From 79-D21 sp964521575 (GTDB lineage Bacteria; Synergistota; Synergistia; Synergistales; 79-D21), in contig CAZFSR010000009.1 of NCBI GenBank assembly GCA_964521575.1, positions 28,770 through 92,769 on the forward strand: DNA of 64,000 bases, written 5' to 3'. The notes under the pieces are model-generated. The model saw nothing but the letters and a program-made list of their open reading frames with translations, was not told the origin of the DNA and searched no databases. Made by a program: the position numbers and the translations under genes. The number at the start of each line of letters is the position of its first letter. Within the stretch, counting starts at the first letter, position 1. Shown one piece after another: positions 33,426-41,277 of the stretch.

Positions 33426-33503
33426 TCTGCGGTTCTCCTTCCGGGTGCGCATCGGTTCCATTTTAACCGAAGCGCGGGAACCCCTTTTCGGATGCCCCCA
33501 TAC

Positions 33504-33532
33504 TTGCAAGTGATTTGCAAATACACTATCAT
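33504..33532 (+). promoter_or_regulatory. promoter and putative Zur/Fur operator of the zinc-uptake operon
   Basis: TTGCAA (33504-33509) and TATCAT (33527-33532) are spaced 17 bp, which places the start of transcription at or next to the ATG at 33540, i.e. a leaderless mRNA. The palindrome TGCAA-N5-TTGCA (33505-33519) overlaps the -35 and spacer and is a plausible operator for the regulator encoded here. Confidence 0.55.
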
Positions 33533-33539
33533 CCTTTCC

Positions 33540-33986
33540 ATGGAAACCCTTTGCAATGCAGCCCTGCTGCTGAAGTCGAACGGGATGCGGGTCACCCCGG
33601 CGCGCGTTCTCCTGCTGGAAGCCCTCCATTCCGGGAGAGGGCTTTTCACGGCGCAGGAACTTCATGGATTCCTGCCGGCCGGGAGCGCCGACCTTGTCAC
33701 CGTCTACCGCTTCCTGGCCCTTCTCGTCAAGGCGAGGCTCGCGCGTGAGGTCGCCGGAACGGACGGCGTCGCCTACTACGAGATGGCCTGCAGGCACAAC
33801 CCGGTCCATCCGCATTTCGAATGTCTCGGCTGCGGCAGGATCCTATGCCTGCCGGTTTTCCTGGAGGAAGATTCCGACCGGGTTTATGCCTACGGAGAAG
33901 GACACGACATCGAGAGCGTTTCTGTTGTCTTCCGGGGAACCTGCTCGGAATGCCTGGCAAAGGCAGAGAAGGAGGAAAAAGGATGA
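33540..33986 (+). CDS. Fur-family metal regulator (Zur-like)
   Basis: This 148-residue Fur-family repressor has an N-terminal winged helix (LLLKSNGMRVTPARVLLLEALHSGRGLFTAQELH, then DLVTVYRFLALLVKARLAREV) and a C-terminal dimerisation domain with HNPVHPHFECLGCGRILC and CSECL, two Cys pairs for structural zinc. Its place directly upstream of, and overlapping, a TroA/ZnuA-type importer suggests a zinc (Zur) or manganese sensor rather than an iron sensor. The ATG has no RBS, but the predicted start point coincides with it. The gene ends with ATGA overlap into the binding-protein gene. Confidence 0.85.
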   Translation: METLCNAALLLKSNGMRVTPARVLLLEALHSGRGLFTAQELHGFLPAGSADLVTVYRFLALLVKARLAREVAGTDGVAYYEMACRHNPVHPHFECLGCGRILCLPVFLEEDSDRVYAYGEGHDIESVSVVFRGTCSECLAKAEKEEKG

Positions 33987-34834
33987 AACGTTTGATTCTT
34001 CTGTTGCTGATGGCCAGCCTGCCGACCGTTTTCGTCGGCTTTCTCCTTCACCGCCCTGTTTCCGCCGGCCCCTTGAAGGTGTTCGTCAGCGTCCCGCCGC
34101 AAAAGTACTTCGTGGAACGTGTGGGGGGAAACCGGGTCCGGGTGTCCGTCCTGATTCCTCCGGGGGCGGATCCCCACACCTTCGAACCGCGGCCCGCCTC
34201 CATGGTCGAGCTCTCCCAGGCCCGGGCCTGGTTCACGATCGGGGTCCCCTTCGAGGACAACCTGTTGCCGAGAGTTGCCCCGATGAACCCGGAACTCGAG
34301 ATCGTCCGGACCGAGAAGGGGATCGTCCGGACCGAATCGGCCCACGGGAGTGCCGATCCCCATATCTGGCTCTCTCCGCGCCTGGTGAAGAGCCAGGCGG
34401 AAAACATCCTGGCCGGGCTCATCAAGGCCGACCCCGCCGGGGAGAGGATATACCGGTCCAATGCGAGGCGTTTCCAGGCCGAGCTGGATGCCCTTGACCG
34501 GGAATTCAAAACCCTTTTTGCACCCGCCAGGGAAAAGTCGTTCCTGGTGTTTCACCCGTCCTGGGGTTACCTCGCCGCGGATTACGGGCTCCGGCAGATC
34601 GCCATAGAGGTCGAAGGGAAGGAGCCGAAGGGGGCTGAGCTTTCCCGGATTATCGACCTGGCGAAAGAAAAGAGGATCCGGGTGATCTTTGTCGAGCCCC
34701 AGTTTTCTTCCCGAAGTGCCGGAACGATCGCCGAGTCGATCGGGGCGAAGGTCGTGACGGCCGACCCCTTGGCGGCCAACTGGGCCGACAACCTGCGCAA
34801 GGCGGCCCGGGCCTTCTCCCAGGCTGCACGCTAG
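33983..34834 (+). CDS. znuA: metal ABC importer binding protein (ZnuA/TroA family)
   Basis: This 283-residue cluster A-I metal-binding protein is exported (signal MKRLILLLLMASLPTVFVGFLLHRPVSA). The metal ligands of the family are visible: ADPHTFEP (His), SADPHIWLSP (His), VFHPSWGYLA (His) and an acidic ligand near VEPQFSS. There is no His-rich loop, which is common in ZnuA but not required, so zinc versus manganese is not settled; the Zur-like regulator favours zinc. ATG 33983 follows GGAGGAAAAAGG and overlaps the regulator's stop codon. Confidence 0.88.
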   Translation: MKRLILLLLMASLPTVFVGFLLHRPVSAGPLKVFVSVPPQKYFVERVGGNRVRVSVLIPPGADPHTFEPRPASMVELSQARAWFTIGVPFEDNLLPRVAPMNPELEIVRTEKGIVRTESAHGSADPHIWLSPRLVKSQAENILAGLIKADPAGERIYRSNARRFQAELDALDREFKTLFAPAREKSFLVFHPSWGYLAADYGLRQIAIEVEGKEPKGAELSRIIDLAKEKRIRVIFVEPQFSSRSAGTIAESIGAKVVTADPLAANWADNLRKAARAFSQAAR

Positions 34835-34844
34835 CCGCAAAACC

Positions 34845-35645
34845 ATGGAAAACCGTGCGTACGACATCGAGCTGAGGGATGTCAGGTTTGCCTACAACGG
34901 GTCTGGCCCCGTGCTGGACGGGGTTTCCCTTGCCGTCAGGCCGAAGGAGTTCCTGGCGGTCCTGGGGCCGAACGGCGGGGGCAAAAGCACCTTGCTCCGA
35001 GTCATCCTCGGGCTTCTCGAACCCCAGGCCGGAACGGTTCGGCTGCTGGGTAGCCCCCCGGCGGAATCTGTGCGTCGCGTGGGATATGTTCCCCAGGACG
35101 CGAATTCGAACCGGGGCTTTCCCGTTTCGGTGGAAGACGTGGTCCTCATGGGCCGTTTCAGCGGGAAAGGCGCGCGATGGAAAGCCGGGGCCGAAGACCG
35201 GCGCGCGGCGGAAGAGGCCATGGCCCGGATGGGAATCCTGTCCGAGCGCCGGAAACGGATCGGGGAGCTTTCACAGGGACAACGCCAGCGTGTGGCGATT
35301 GCCAGGGCCCTGGCCGTGGAACCGGAGCTCCTGGTTCTCGACGAGCCCACCGCCAGCGTGGACCTGCAGACCCAGGCGGCTCTCCACGAGATCCTGAAGG
35401 AGTTGAACCGCAGCATCACGATCGTCATGGTGAGCCACGACCTGACGGCCCTTACCAGTTGTGCGACTTCGGTGGCGTGCGTCAACCGCACTCTTTTCCA
35501 CCACGACCGCGCCGAGCTGACCGCCGAGATGTTCCAGTCGGCCTACGGCAGTTGTCCGGTCGAGCTCATCGCTCACGGGATCCCGCACCGGGTCCTGCAT
35601 CGCCACGAAAACAACACCGGGCAAGGGGACCAGGATCATGCTTGA
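34845..35645 (+). CDS. znuC: metal ABC importer ATPase
   Basis: This 266-residue ATPase pairs with the ZnuA-like and ZnuB-like proteins on either side. Walker A is LGPNGGGKST, the Q-loop is VGYVPQDANSNRGFPVSVEDVVLMG (typical of the zinc/manganese class), the signature is GELSQGQRQRVAIARAL, Walker B is LLVLDEPTASVD and the switch His is in MVSHD. The C-terminal extension includes several His residues (HHDRAELT, HGIPHRVLHRH) that could sense metal. Its end overlaps the permease gene by eight bases. Confidence 0.92.
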   Translation: MENRAYDIELRDVRFAYNGSGPVLDGVSLAVRPKEFLAVLGPNGGGKSTLLRVILGLLEPQAGTVRLLGSPPAESVRRVGYVPQDANSNRGFPVSVEDVVLMGRFSGKGARWKAGAEDRRAAEEAMARMGILSERRKRIGELSQGQRQRVAIARALAVEPELLVLDEPTASVDLQTQAALHEILKELNRSITIVMVSHDLTALTSCATSVACVNRTLFHHDRAELTAEMFQSAYGSCPVELIAHGIPHRVLHRHENNTGQGDQDHA

Positions 35646-36471
35646 CGCCCTCCAGTTCGGCTTCATGAGGAACGCCCTGTTCGCGGGGCTTCTGGTCAGC
35701 CTCGCCTGCGGGATCATCGGGACCCTGGTCGTGGCCAACCGTCTTGTCTTCCTCGCGGGAGGCATCGCGCATTCAGCCTACGGAGGCGTCGGGCTCGCGC
35801 TCTATTTCGGCTTCTCTCCCTTTTTCGGGGCGATGGGCTTCAGCCTTGCGATGGCTCTGCTTCTCTCGGCCATCACCGTGAAGGGCAGGAACCGGGCGGA
35901 TACCGCGGTAGGGGTTCTCTGGGCCGTGGGCATGGCCCTGGGGGTTATCCTCGTCGACCTGTCGCCCGGGTACAGGGCCGATCTCATGAGCCTGCTTTTC
36001 GGAAGCATCCTCACCGTGAGTTACCGGGAACTCTGGCTGATGGGGGGAACGACGGTCCTCGTCGCCGGGGTCGTGGCCCTGAAGTACCGGGACCTGCTGG
36101 TCCTCTCATACGACCCGGAATTTGCCGCGACGCGCGGGTTGGACGTGGTCGGCCTGCATACGCTGCTGCTCCTCCTCGTGGCGGCCGGTACAGTGGTGGC
36201 CATCCACGCTGTGGGGCTGATCCTGGTCATTGCCCTCTTCACCATTCCGCCGACCCTGGCGGAACGGTCCTGCCGCTCCCTGGCCTCGATGATGGCCGTC
36301 TCGGCCGCCTGGAGCGCGCTATTCACCTTCCTCGGGCTGGATCTCTCCTACCGGTTCAACCTCACTTCCGGCGCCACCATCATCCTGGTCGCGGCCTTTG
36401 CCTTCTTCCTGTTCTCGATCCGGGACGCAAAAGGCAGGGGCGGGATCCGGAAGACCCCGCCCCAGTCCTGA
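35638..36471 (+). CDS. znuB: metal ABC importer permease
   Basis: This 277-residue integral membrane protein has about eight helices. Marks of the ABC-3 permease family are MRNALFAGLLVSLACGIIGTLVVANRLVFLAGGIAHSAYGGVG and the later IHAVGLILVIALFTIPPTLAERSCRSLASMM. It ends the zur-znuACB operon; its stop codon lies 22 bases from the end of the convergent oxidoreductase gene. Confidence 0.92.
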   Translation: MLDALQFGFMRNALFAGLLVSLACGIIGTLVVANRLVFLAGGIAHSAYGGVGLALYFGFSPFFGAMGFSLAMALLLSAITVKGRNRADTAVGVLWAVGMALGVILVDLSPGYRADLMSLLFGSILTVSYRELWLMGGTTVLVAGVVALKYRDLLVLSYDPEFAATRGLDVVGLHTLLLLLVAAGTVVAIHAVGLILVIALFTIPPTLAERSCRSLASMMAVSAAWSALFTFLGLDLSYRFNLTSGATIILVAAFAFFLFSIRDAKGRGGIRKTPPQS

Positions 36472-36493
36472 TCCCGGTTTCCCGAGTGCCCGC

Positions 36494-37498
36494 TCAGGGC
36501 GCGAGGATGATCTTGCCGAAGTGCTCGGCCCGCTCCATCCGCTCGTGGGCCAGGGCGGCATCCTTCAAGGGCATGACGGTATCGATGACGGGTCGGATCC
36601 GGTCCTCTTCGACCAGCCGGAAAACACGCTTGATCTCTTCGGGGGTTCCTCCGTACGAGCCGAAGGCGGCGATTTCCTTCCGGTAGATTTCCTGAAGGTT
36701 GACATGGACCTCGGCTCCCGAGGTGGAACCGCAAAAGGCGATTCGCCCCCCGCGGCGGAGGGAAGCGATGCTGCGGCCCCAGGTCGCCTTGCCGACTGTT
36801 TCCAGGACCAGGTCCACTCCCCGGTTTTTCGTGAGGCGGCGGACCTCCGCCGAGAAGTCGCTTCCAGAGTCGATGACGGCATCTGCTCCCAGGTCGTACA
36901 GGCGGGTTCCCTTGTGGGTGTCGCGCGTGGTGGCGTACACTCGGGCCCCGATCGAACTGGCCAGCTGGACCGCCGCCACCCCGATCCCTCCCGTGGCTCC
37001 CACGACGAGGACGGATTCGCCGGGCTGCAGGTTGCCCCGGGTGATGGCCATTCGGTAGACAGTGGTGGAAGTGAGGGGAATGGAGGCGGCTTCCTCGAAG
37101 CTGAGCTTCGAAGGCTTGTGCAGCAAGGCATGGGCCGGGACGGAGACGTACTCCGCGTAGCAGCCGTCCCGTGCGACCCCGAAAATGCGGACCGAAAGGT
37201 TAGGGGGGTCTTCGTAGGGGCGATCCGGGAAAATCCAGGGGGTCACCACGACTTCGTCCCCTTTTCGGAAATCGGGAACCCCCGGCCCTACGGATTCGAC
37301 TGTCCCTGCCCCCTCGCAGCCCGGGATGATAGGCATCGGCGCGAAGACGGACCCCAGCCTCATCCAGATGTCCAGGTGGTTCACCGCTGCGGCAGCCAGC
37401 TTGACGAGGACTTCCCCGGCCGAAAGTCCCGGCTGCTCCGTTTCCTCCCGTTTGAGCACCTCAGCCGGGCCTGGAGCGTGCACACGTATCGCCTGCAT
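36494..37498 (-). CDS. zinc-type alcohol dehydrogenase-like (MDR) oxidoreductase
   Basis: This 334-residue medium-chain dehydrogenase/reductase has the GroES-like N-terminal half with VNHLDIWMRLG, PIIPGCEGAGTVESVG (Cys and Glu of the family), and the NAD(P)-binding fold with GESVLVVGATGGIGVAAVQLASSIGARV. The lobe that normally carries the four structural-zinc Cys (around PWIFPDRPYEDPPNLSVRIFG) has none, so structural zinc is absent and the protein is closer to quinone oxidoreductase-like members. The substrate is unknown. It is 48 bases downstream of the CCA-adding enzyme gene and probably in its operon. Confidence 0.83.
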   Translation of the reverse strand: MQAIRVHAPGPAEVLKREETEQPGLSAGEVLVKLAAAAVNHLDIWMRLGSVFAPMPIIPGCEGAGTVESVGPGVPDFRKGDEVVVTPWIFPDRPYEDPPNLSVRIFGVARDGCYAEYVSVPAHALLHKPSKLSFEEAASIPLTSTTVYRMAITRGNLQPGESVLVVGATGGIGVAAVQLASSIGARVYATTRDTHKGTRLYDLGADAVIDSGSDFSAEVRRLTKNRGVDLVLETVGKATWGRSIASLRRGGRIAFCGSTSGAEVHVNLQEIYRKEIAAFGSYGGTPEEIKRVFRLVEEDRIRPVIDTVMPLKDAALAHERMERAEHFGKIILAP

Positions 37499-37546
37499 CG
37501 GTCATCCCCCCTGGCAGTTCCTGCCTGTGAAATCGAACATGACGGG

Positions 37547-38827
37547 TCAGAACCTTTTCCGGGTCAGCCACGACCGGGCTTCGGCCGGGGTGGAGATTTC
37601 CCCGCGGATAACGGCTTCATCGAGCCTGGCGAGGATTTCCCCGACCTGCGGGCCTTCGGGAAGGTCCAGGATTTCCATCACTTCCCGCCCATCCAGGAGA
37701 TGCCCGGCCTGCTCGAGGCGGAAAAGGGCGGCGATCGCGCGAGCCCGGTTTTCCATCCAGGGCATGAGCCGTCCGCTTCCGGCCAGGACATCGGCGTAGC
37801 CCAGGACGAAAAGGCGTTCAAGCCAGGCTCCCCCGAAAGCCCTGATCTGTTGGGCCAGCCCGGCCTCGGGCCATGCGGCCGACGGCAGCCTGTGCCATCT
37901 CACGAGGTTGGCGACGGTTTCCGAGAAATCCTGCGGCCAGGCCCACCGGCGGGCCATATCCCTGGCGAGTTCCGCGCCGTCCCGTTCATGCCCGGTGAAC
38001 CGGCTCTCCTCCCCTTCCCCAGGCGCACTCTGCGCCTTCGCGACGTCATGCAGGAGGGCTGCGGCCCGGACAGCGGGGTCGGGGGTCAGTTTCTGGGCGG
38101 TATCGAGACAGAGCCTCGTATGGAGGTAGGCATCCCCTTCAGGGTGCTTCTCGGGATCCTGCTCGATTCCCTTCAGGGCTTCGATTTCCGGCAGGATCGC
38201 CCCCAGCAGGCCTGTCCCGTTGAGCATGTCGAGGAACAGCCCGATGTCCCCTTCCAGGGCTTTCATGATTTCCCGGCCGATTCGCTCCCCGGGCACGCGG
38301 GCGAGCCTCCTGTAGAGTTCCGGGTCGCGGCAGGCGGATTCGGAGTCCGGAGCAACGGTGAAGAGGGGAAGGGTGGCGGCGAAGCGGAAAAGGCGGATTG
38401 CCCTAACGGCATCCTCCTGCAGGCGGTCCGAGGCCCTCCCGTTGAAGCGGAGGCGACGACGGGTCAGGTCCTTTTCCCCTCCCCGCGGGTCCACCAGGGT
38501 TCCGAGGCGGGTCATCGCCATCGCGTTGACGGTGAAGTCACGCCGGGCGAGATCGTGATCGAGGCTGAAGCCGCAATAGGAGCAGAATTCCACGGGAACC
38601 TTGCCGCACTGGAGGAGGGCCGTCTGCAGGGGGGGCTTCCCGACCGGCTTCGCTCCCGGCCACAGGCGCAGGACGACTTCGAGGGGAGCGGAGGTCGAGA
38701 TGTCCACATCGGTCACCGGGAGTCCCAGGAAGAGGTCCCGGACGGCTCCCCCGACGAGGGCGGCCTCGTAGCCCTCCGTTTCCAGCGCAAGCAGCCATTC
38801 AAGGGCAGTCTGGATTTCAAGCTTCAT
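37547..38827 (-). CDS. cca: CCA tRNA nucleotidyltransferase with HD domain
   Basis: This 426-residue class II nucleotidyltransferase adds or repairs the 3' CCA of tRNAs. The catalytic motif is LVGGAVRDLFLGLPVTDVDISTSA (GGxVRD and DxD), followed by RRDFTVNAMAM, ERIGREIMKALEG and FRFAATL of the nucleotide-recognition neck. An HD domain follows (ALLHDVAKA near residue 255, ...TGHERDGAELARDMARR), as in Escherichia-type CCA enzymes with phosphohydrolase activity. An extended -10 (TGC-TATACT, 38849-38857) and GAGGGGG set the start. Confidence 0.9.
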   Translation of the reverse strand: MKLEIQTALEWLLALETEGYEAALVGGAVRDLFLGLPVTDVDISTSAPLEVVLRLWPGAKPVGKPPLQTALLQCGKVPVEFCSYCGFSLDHDLARRDFTVNAMAMTRLGTLVDPRGGEKDLTRRRLRFNGRASDRLQEDAVRAIRLFRFAATLPLFTVAPDSESACRDPELYRRLARVPGERIGREIMKALEGDIGLFLDMLNGTGLLGAILPEIEALKGIEQDPEKHPEGDAYLHTRLCLDTAQKLTPDPAVRAAALLHDVAKAQSAPGEGEESRFTGHERDGAELARDMARRWAWPQDFSETVANLVRWHRLPSAAWPEAGLAQQIRAFGGAWLERLFVLGYADVLAGSGRLMPWMENRARAIAALFRLEQAGHLLDGREVMEILDLPEGPQVGEILARLDEAVIRGEISTPAEARSWLTRKRF

Positions 38828-38848
38828 CTGATCACCCCCTCACCGTAA

Positions 38849-38857
38849 AGTATAGCA
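38849..38857 (-). promoter_or_regulatory. extended -10 promoter of cca
   Basis: On the minus strand TGC-TATACT lies 22 bases before the cca ATG, giving a leader of about 15 bases that contains GAGGGGG. It sits directly after the long terminator hairpin of the ferredoxin gene. Confidence 0.55.
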
Positions 38858-38863
38858 GAGGGC

Positions 38864-38917
38864 AAGGAACAAGAAGAGGCTCCCCGTGGTTTCCCGGGGA
38901 GCCTCTTCTTGTTCCTT
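38864..38917 (-). terminator. 23-bp hairpin terminator after the ferredoxin gene
   Basis: A perfect 23-bp inverted repeat (38864-38886 with 38895-38917) with an eight-base loop lies between the ferredoxin stop codon and the cca promoter. The inner part is G/C-rich and the outer arm is A- or T-rich, so it can act as a terminator in either direction. Confidence 0.85.
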
Positions 38918-38954
38918 CAGGGGGAATTCGAAAGCCGGGTGGAAGAAAAACGGA

Positions 38955-39128
38955 TTACTGCGAGATCGCGCTGACGGGGCAGGTGGCCACGCAGGCGCCG
39001 CACTCCACGCAGCTGTCCGGGTCGACGAAAGCCTTGCCGTCAACCATGCTGATGGCGGTGACGGGGCAGACTCCCACGCAAGCTTCGCAAGCGATGCAGG
39101 TATCCTTGTCGACAACAGCCTTTGCCAT
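38955..39128 (-). CDS. 2[4Fe-4S] ferredoxin
   Basis: This 57-residue bacterial ferredoxin has two C-x2-C-x2-C-x3-C-P motifs, CIACEACVGVCP and CVECGACVATCP, each holding one low-potential [4Fe-4S] cluster. It is the likely electron acceptor of the pyruvate oxidoreductase at 8.4-11.5 kb. GGAGGGAAAAGTT precedes the ATG at 39128; the open frame upstream of it is not expected to be translated. It is a single-gene unit with its own promoter and a long terminator hairpin. Confidence 0.95.
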   Translation of the reverse strand: MAKAVVDKDTCIACEACVGVCPVTAISMVDGKAFVDPDSCVECGACVATCPVSAISQ

Positions 39129-39187
39129 AACTTTTCCCTCCTCATGAATTTTTCGAAAGGCGATCGGCCCCATCGGGACCTGAGCGC

Positions 39188-39217
39188 ATTCTAACCGATA
39201 CGAAAGGAGAAATGCAA
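39188..39217 (-). promoter_or_regulatory. sigma70-type promoter of the ferredoxin gene
   Basis: On the minus strand TTGCAT (39217-39212) and TAGAAT (39193-39188) are separated by 18 bp. Transcription would start near 39181. Confidence 0.6.
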
Positions 39218-39250
39218 ATGGCGGTCCTCCTTGGGACGCGCCGTTCCCCT

Positions 39251-39256
39251 TATAAT
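39251..39256 (+). promoter_or_regulatory. probable -10 box before the NTF2-like gene and mutY
   Basis: TATAAT occurs 43 bases before the chosen start codon at 39299. A -35 candidate, TTGGGA (39231-39236), is only 14 bp away, so the promoter is plausible but not canonical. Confidence 0.4.
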
Positions 39257-39298
39257 GAAAAAGCGATGGAAAACAGCGAAGGACGGAGGTCGAGAGGA

Positions 39299-39814
39299 AT
39301 GCCGGAACCGGAGGATCTTCAGATCGAACTTTTTGAAGGGGCGAAAGAGAGAAAGTCTGGCAGCGCGGGCGGCAAGGCGGCTTCGAGGCGAAGGACGGTC
39401 CTCGAGGCGCTCGACAAGAACCTCAGGAGCATCTGGGAGGCCAACGTCGACCTTTACAGGGCCACCACGGCCGACGAAGTGACGTTCTTCGAATGGTACA
39501 TCAGCCCCGACCGCATCGACGGGATCGACTTCCACCTAAGGGAAATCAAGGTCCACGCCTCGGTTTTGGCCGAAGGGGGCAAGATCGAGCACGAGATCAT
39601 GAACCCGCGGGTCCAGTTTTACGGCCCAGTGGCGATCGTCACCTACACGCTGATGATCCGGTCGGTTTCCGTGGGAAAGGTCACGCACAGGAGCCACCAT
39701 GAAACCCGTGTCTTCCATGAAACCGGCACGGCGGACGCGCCAGAGTGGAAACTCGTCCACTGCCACAAGTCACCCGTGAGCACCGTCGATAGCCTGGGAG
39801 TCCTGAGAGGCTGA
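39299..39814 (+). CDS. NTF2-like protein (SnoaL / CaMKII-association-domain type)
   Basis: This 171-residue protein has a ~125-residue C-terminal domain that looks like a cone-shaped NTF2-like fold of the calcium/calmodulin-kinase association type: VLEALDKNLRSIWEANVDLYRATTADEVTFFEW, then HLREIKV, VQFYGPVAIVTYTLMIRSV, HHETRVFHETGT and WKLVHCHKSP. The first ~40 residues are charged and low-complexity. I choose ATG 39299 because GGAGG lies nine bases upstream; an ATG at 39266 is too close to the -10 box. The gene overlaps mutY by one base. No function is known for such proteins in bacteria beyond small-molecule binding. Confidence 0.7.
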   Translation: MPEPEDLQIELFEGAKERKSGSAGGKAASRRRTVLEALDKNLRSIWEANVDLYRATTADEVTFFEWYISPDRIDGIDFHLREIKVHASVLAEGGKIEHEIMNPRVQFYGPVAIVTYTLMIRSVSVGKVTHRSHHETRVFHETGTADAPEWKLVHCHKSPVSTVDSLGVLRG

Positions 39815-40908
39815 TGGACCCTTCCCTGGCCCGGAAACTCCTGGAATGGTTTTCCGCCAAGGCAAGGGAACTGCCTTGGCGAACCACCCGTGATCCCTAC
39901 GCGATCCTCGTCTCGGAGGTCATGCTCCAGCAGACCCAGGTGGATACGGTCATCCCCGCCTACGGCAGGTGGATGCGGACCTTCCCGGATGTCCAGGCCC
40001 TCGCGGGAGCGAACCAGGAAGAAGTCCTGAAAGCCTGGGAAGGGTTGGGCTACTATTCCCGGGCCCTCAACCTGCAGCGCGCAGCGCGCCTTGTCGTGGA
40101 GCACCACGGCGGCCGCATCCCGCGCGAGGAAGAAGACCTGCTGGCGCTCCCGGGCATCGGCCGGTACACGGCCGGGGCGGTCCAGAGCATCGCTTTCGGC
40201 CTGCCCAGGGCTGCCATCGACGGGAACGTCGAGCGGGTTTTCTGCCGTTTCCTCGATCTCGATACGCCCGCCCGGGAACGACGGAACCAGGCCCTTTTCG
40301 GGAGGATCATCCGGGAGATGATGCTCGAAGGGCCTCCAGGGGAGGTGACCCAGGCCCTGATGGAGCTTGGGGCCCTGGTTTGCCTTCCCAGGAAACCCCG
40401 ATGCGGCGAGTGCCCGATGGGGGCAGGCTGCCTGGCGAAAACCCGCGGTACGGTCCTGAAGCGGCCCGTACCGCGAAAAAGGAAACCGGCCCAGGCGATC
40501 CAGGCCGCCGTGTGCATCCTGACGGACGGAAAGCGGATCTTCCTCCAGAAGAGACCCCCGGTGGGATTGATGGCCAACCTGTGGGAGTTCCCGGGAGGGA
40601 AGCTGGAAGCCGGGGAAACGCCGAAGGAGGCCCTGAGACGCGAACTTTACGAAGAGCTCGGGATCCTGGTCAGGGGGGAGAAAAAGGTCGGGACCATCCG
40701 GCATGCCTACACTTCCTTTTCCGTGACGCTCCACGTGTACCAGGCCAGGGTCGAGGAAGCCCCGAACCTGCCGGGGCCTGCGGACGGGCCGGTCCTTCCC
40801 TCGGGCTGGTTCACTCCGGGTGAGGCTCGGAACCTGCCGATGCCCGCGGCAAACGTGAAGATCCTGGCAAATTGGGTGGATGAGGCCGAGGGGAGTTCGG
40901 AAATTTAG
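39814..40908 (+). CDS. mutY: A/G-specific adenine DNA glycosylase
   Basis: MutY removes adenine mispaired with 8-oxoguanine. The 364-residue protein shows PWRTTRDPYAILVSEVMLQQTQVDTVIPAY, the helix-hairpin-helix LALPGIGRYTAGAVQSIAFG with catalytic Asp in AIDGNVERVFCRF, and the [4Fe-4S] loop CLPRKPRCGECPMGAGC. The C-terminal Nudix-like domain (AVCILTDGKRIFLQKRPP, WEFPGGKLEAGETPKEALRRELYEELG) recognises 8-oxoG. It is translationally coupled to the NTF2-like gene through TGATG. Confidence 0.95.
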   Translation: MDPSLARKLLEWFSAKARELPWRTTRDPYAILVSEVMLQQTQVDTVIPAYGRWMRTFPDVQALAGANQEEVLKAWEGLGYYSRALNLQRAARLVVEHHGGRIPREEEDLLALPGIGRYTAGAVQSIAFGLPRAAIDGNVERVFCRFLDLDTPARERRNQALFGRIIREMMLEGPPGEVTQALMELGALVCLPRKPRCGECPMGAGCLAKTRGTVLKRPVPRKRKPAQAIQAAVCILTDGKRIFLQKRPPVGLMANLWEFPGGKLEAGETPKEALRRELYEELGILVRGEKKVGTIRHAYTSFSVTLHVYQARVEEAPNLPGPADGPVLPSGWFTPGEARNLPMPAANVKILANWVDEAEGSSEI

Positions 40909-40920
40909 CTCTTGCGCATG

Positions 40921-40948
40921 TTGCACAGATAGGGTGTCAGCGTATAAT
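40921..40948 (+). promoter_or_regulatory. sigma70 promoter of the small membrane protein operon
   Basis: TTGCAC (40921-40926) and a perfect TATAAT (40943-40948) are spaced 16 bp. The first gene starts at 40980. Confidence 0.75.
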
Positions 40949-40979
40949 GATTCTATAACCACTTAAAGGGGTGATCGGA

Positions 40980-41270
40980 ATGGGTGAGCACGATCTGCAG
41001 ATGGAGCTTGAGTCGCTCAAGGGAGAATTGGGCAAGCTTCGCTCGGACCTGGAGGAACTGAAGGGGCCCGTAAAGGGGATCGCGTGTGCCTTGAAGGAGA
41101 ACCTGGCGGAAGCGCTCGGCGCCGGTTTCGAGAAGGCGAAGGTATCCGGGAAGAAGGCGGTCGAGGTCGTGGAGACCACGGTCGAGGAAAAGCCGCTCCA
41201 GTCCGTCCTGGTCGCCTTCGGAGTGGGGTTGCTGCTCGGCAAGCTGCTTGACATGTCCCACCGGAGGTAG
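40980..41270 (+). CDS. YqjD/ElaB-like (DUF883-type) membrane-anchored protein
   Basis: This 96-residue protein is mostly a long amphipathic helix or coiled coil (MELESLKGELGKLRSDLEELKGP, ALKENLAEALGAGFEKAKVSG), ending in a glycine-zipper membrane segment (SVLVAFGVGLLLGKLLDMSHRR). This resembles the YqjD/ElaB/YgaM group, tail-anchored proteins that bind ribosomes in stationary phase in E. coli. AAGGGG precedes the ATG at 40980. It is the first of three small genes arranged like yqjD-yqjE-yqjK. Confidence 0.7.
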   Translation: MGEHDLQMELESLKGELGKLRSDLEELKGPVKGIACALKENLAEALGAGFEKAKVSGKKAVEVVETTVEEKPLQSVLVAFGVGLLLGKLLDMSHRR

Positions 41271-41277
41271 TCCCTCC

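Noticed and set aside
36398..38848. An 816-codon open frame on the plus strand
   Set aside because: It runs antisense across the alcohol-dehydrogenase-like and cca genes, both well supported; its translation is low-complexity without motifs.
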